Assembly (NCBI GenBank): GCA_029940715.1
Contig: JAPYTU010000080.1
Span: 1 to 6,786, forward strand
DNA from: Cytophagales bacterium
GTDB taxonomy: Bacteria > Bacteroidota > Bacteroidia > Cytophagales > MED-G16
Length of the DNA stretch: 6,786 nucleotides
Direction of reading: 5' to 3'
Shown: piece after piece, positions 4,237 to 6,786 of the stretch
Layout: each line of letters starts with the position of its first letter
Numbering within the stretch: the first letter of the stretch is position 1
Translations under genes and position numbers: made by a program
The notes under the pieces: model-generated
The model's input: only the letters and a program-made list of their open reading frames with translations
What the model was told of the DNA's origin: nothing
The model's database searches: none

Positions 4237-6786
4237 TTCTATTTAATTTATTTAATAACCCAATAGCTTCTTCTCTTATGATTTCAATTTCAGAATTATC
4301 TATTAGAGAATTTAATGTAGCCTCAGCCTGAAAATTTTCATCCATTGAAATAAATATTTTTGCTATTAATAAATAACTTTTACCAACCCAATATTTTTGA
4401 CCATTAAAATTCTCATTTAGTGTATATAATGTTTCTAAAGCTTGTTTTTTTTCATTTTTGCTAAAAAATAATTCTGCTAATAAATATTGTGCTTCTGAAG
4501 CACTTTCATCTTTTACAAGATTTATTGTTGTTAATAACATATCAATTGCTGAAGATTCATTATTATTTTTTAAATATGATTTTGCTTTTAATAAATTGAT
4601 TTTATTTCTATTTGTGAATGAAATTTTATCATAATTGTTTATTTGTTCTGAATAATATATTACTGAATCTAAATTATTTAGATATAAATGATTGGATACA
4701 ATACCAATATAAGAATCTATTTTTTCTCTATTGTTTTTTGATATCTTATTTAATACTGTATAATAATTCAACGATTCATTATATTTTAATTGTTTTTGTT
4801 TAATTAAAGCAATTCTATTCAATGATCTTGTATAATATTTTGTATTTAAAGTATCGATAACACTTTCATAAAAAGTTAATGCACTATCATATATGGTGTT
4901 TCTAAAAAATGCTTCAGCAGTGTAAAAATTAATTTCTAATAAATTAACACTTTTCTTATTATCATTTCTATACGAATTAGAAGATTTTATAAACTCATTA
5001 TATTGTTGATTAAAATATAAATTTCTTAATGTTTCATATTGAATTGATTCAATATTTTTATTTTCTGGAAATTTATTTTTATATGATTCAACATACTCAT
5101 TTAACAATTCATAATTATTAGTATATGAAACTATTTTTTGAATTCCAAGAAGTGATTCACTTAATATATTTTCAGATAAAATATTATTTAAAATAAAAAT
5201 AAAATCTTTTTCTGCTTGATCATAAGCTTTTAAATTAAAATATGATGTAGCACGATTTAAGTAGGAATATGGTACGTAATCACTAGTTCTATATTCATCT
5301 ATTAAATTAGTATAATATATTATTGCATTTTCAAAATTTGATGTTTCTAGTGAAATTTGAGCTTTTCTAAAAATAGCATCATCATTTAAATTAGATTTTT
5401 TTACTAATAAAACTTTGTCAAAAAACATAATAGATTTATCATATTGATTCATACCATAATAACACAAACCCTTTTGATAATTTACATAATCTTTGTTACT
5501 ATAATTATCTATTTTATCATATGTATTTATGGCTTTATTGAAACTTTTTGATGCATAATAAGCATCTGCCAATCTTAATTGAACATCAGTTCTATTATTA
5601 GAATTATTAGTATTTTTTAAATAATAAATAAAATGATTTATTGACTCTTTATAATAGTTTAGATTAAAATTTACATACCCCAAAGATAAATTTGCCTTTA
5701 GTAATATATTTTTTGGTATAACATATTTTGAAGTAGTTATTTTTAATAGTTGATTTTTTGATTCTTCAAATTTATTTCCAATAAATAATGCCTCTGAAAT
5801 ATTGAGCAAAGACTCTAAATAAATAGATTTATCGACATCATATTTAGCCGATAAATTAAAATAATTAATACTATTATTAAAATTCCCTTTATTGAATTGG
5901 TTAACACCTTTTTGATAAGTAATTGTCTGATATTTCTTTTTTATATCATTACTAATCTCATCTAATGATTCTATGTACTTAACAATTTTCTTATAATTAT
6001 TTGTCATAAAATAATTTTCACCCAATAATTTATTTACTTCATCTTTTTTAAAATTTGGATATTTGCTTATTAATTTTTCTAATGTAACTATTGCTAAATC
6101 ATGATCACCTATCACATAATTAATTTTAGAATAATTAAGAAGTGAATTTTGTGTATATACACTATCAGTATCTATTTTATAAGATGCATAATATGCGTTT
6201 AATGCAAAATTAAATTTATTTTCTTTTGTATAAATTTCACCTAAATAAAAAGATGATAGTTGGGTATAATTATTTTTTATAAATGCTAATTCTTTAAAAA
6301 TTTTAATAGCATTAGGATAATCCTCAATTTTATAATAAGAAAATCCGATTGAAAATTTGATTTCATTTTCTCTATCGATAGAGGAATTGAGTGTACTATA
6401 GTGTTTTAGTGCATTATCATATTCTTCTAAGTGAAAGTATGATTTTGCTATATAATATATAGAGTAGTCTAAATTTTCAACTTTTTGATTTATATATTCC
6501 TTAAGTTTGATAACATCTTTATATTTTTTTTTTAAAAAATTTATACTTATTTCATACTGAAGTGTCTTGTTTTTATAATTAGAATTATTAATTTTTTTGA
6601 AATAACTAATTGATTCATCTAAATTATTTAATGAATATGAAATGACACCTAGCGAAAAATTAGTATTATCGATAAGATTCTCATTGGTAATATTTTTCAA
6701 ATAATCATATGCTGTCTCATAATTTTTATTGTTAAAATGAGATATTCCAAGTATATAGCTAATATTATCATCATTTTTATCACTAA
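4229..6786 (-). CDS. Very long tetratricopeptide-repeat protein (5' end beyond the window)
   Basis: The frame is open from the right edge to the TAA at 4231-4229, giving 851 visible residues and no start. The codons upstream of position 6700 translate to clear TPR sequence (YILGISHFNNKNYETAYDYL), so the TTG at 6700 is not the true start. Almost the whole protein is degenerate 34-residue helix-turn-helix repeats, for example FSLGVISYSLNNLDESISYF, YYIAKSYFHLEEYDNALKHY and AQYLLAELFFSKNEKKQALE. The C-terminal ~95 residues (YWVGKSYLLIAKIF, NFQAEATLNSLI, EAIGLLNKL) match the end of the roughly 1000-residue TPR proteins that Flavobacteriia encode before an outer-membrane barrel and exbB/exbD/tonB. 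TPR arrays are protein-protein scaffolds; a periplasmic CpoB/YbgF-like role is suggested by context only. The signal peptide, if any, is outside the window. No partner-specific or catalytic motif is seen. Confidence 0.85.
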   Translation of the reverse strand, partial: SDKNDDNISYILGISHFNNKNYETAYDYLKNITNENLIDNTNFSLGVISYSLNNLDESISYFKKINNSNYKNKTLQYEISINFLKKKYKDVIKLKEYINQKVENLDYSIYYIAKSYFHLEEYDNALKHYSTLNSSIDRENEIKFSIGFSYYKIEDYPNAIKIFKELAFIKNNYTQLSSFYLGEIYTKENKFNFALNAYYASYKIDTDSVYTQNSLLNYSKINYVIGDHDLAIVTLEKLISKYPNFKKDEVNKLLGENYFMTNNYKKIVKYIESLDEISNDIKKKYQTITYQKGVNQFNKGNFNNSINYFNLSAKYDVDKSIYLESLLNISEALFIGNKFEESKNQLLKITTSKYVIPKNILLKANLSLGYVNFNLNYYKESINHFIYYLKNTNNSNNRTDVQLRLADAYYASKSFNKAINTYDKIDNYSNKDYVNYQKGLCYYGMNQYDKSIMFFDKVLLVKKSNLNDDAIFRKAQISLETSNFENAIIYYTNLIDEYRTSDYVPYSYLNRATSYFNLKAYDQAEKDFIFILNNILSENILSESLLGIQKIVSYTNNYELLNEYVESYKNKFPENKNIESIQYETLRNLYFNQQYNEFIKSSNSYRNDNKKSVNLLEINFYTAEAFFRNTIYDSALTFYESVIDTLNTKYYTRSLNRIALIKQKQLKYNESLNYYTVLNKISKNNREKIDSYIGIVSNHLYLNNLDSVIYYSEQINNYDKISFTNRNKINLLKAKSYLKNNNESSAIDMLLTTINLVKDESASEAQYLLAELFFSKNEKKQALETLYTLNENFNGQKYWVGKSYLLIAKIFISMDENFQAEATLNSLIDNSEIEIIREEAIGLLNKLNRNE

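Noticed and set aside
4618..4803. 61-residue plus-strand reading frame opposite the TPR gene
   Set aside because: Low-complexity, Leu/Tyr/Asn-rich antisense of TPR repeats; no start context or motif.
6524..6539. Possible -1 frameshift site in the TPR gene (coding strand: six T then ten A)
   Set aside because: It contains the slippery pattern T TTA AAA in frame, but TPR sequence continues in the same frame on both sides and such strings are expected by chance at this AT content. I saw no supporting downstream structure.
6698..6700. TTG as the start codon of the TPR protein
   Set aside because: The frame is open upstream to the window edge and the 28 extra residues are clear TPR sequence, so the gene begins outside the window.

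Overview
The window is very AT-rich; lines I counted by hand are about 78-80% A+T. Its proteins are loaded with Asn, Lys, Ile and Ser. Every gene lies on the minus strand, so transcription runs from high to low coordinates. The protein families and their order point to Bacteroidota, most likely Flavobacteriales with a streamlined, low-GC genome. I cannot place it more finely. The features supporting this are the flavobacterial-type TonB-family C-terminal domain, the long TPR protein with its typical C-terminus, the plug-less TonB-receptor-like barrel, folC directly after tonB, and no clear Shine-Dalgarno sequence before any start.

Layout in the direction of transcription: a very long tetratricopeptide-repeat protein whose 5' end lies beyond the right edge (6786-4229); an outer-membrane beta-barrel protein with a signal peptide (4236-2572); a membrane-anchored SPOR-domain peptidoglycan-binding protein (2568-1984); an ExbB/TolQ-family proton-channel subunit (2002-1313); an ExbD/TolR-family subunit (1316-921); a TonB/TolA-like energy transducer (921-166); and the first 55 codons of folC (165-1), cut by the left edge. 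Junctions are, in order: 8-nt overlap, 3-nt gap, 19-nt overlap, 4-nt overlap, 1-nt overlap and 0-nt abutment. There is essentially no non-coding DNA, no visible internal promoter or terminator, no RNA gene and no mobile element. The whole window reads as one operon segment whose promoter is off the right edge and whose end is off the left edge.

Functionally, six of the seven genes form a plausible trans-envelope machine. A proton-driven inner-membrane motor (ExbB/ExbD) powers a periplasm-spanning transducer (TonB-like). It is encoded with an outer-membrane barrel, a septal-peptidoglycan binder (SPOR) and a TPR scaffold. That set resembles Tol-Pal/CpoB plus a DamX/FtsN-like protein more than a nutrient-uptake Ton system. 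This is inference: the families are well supported, the joint role is not demonstrated. folC (folate polyglutamylation) looks like a passenger housekeeping gene.
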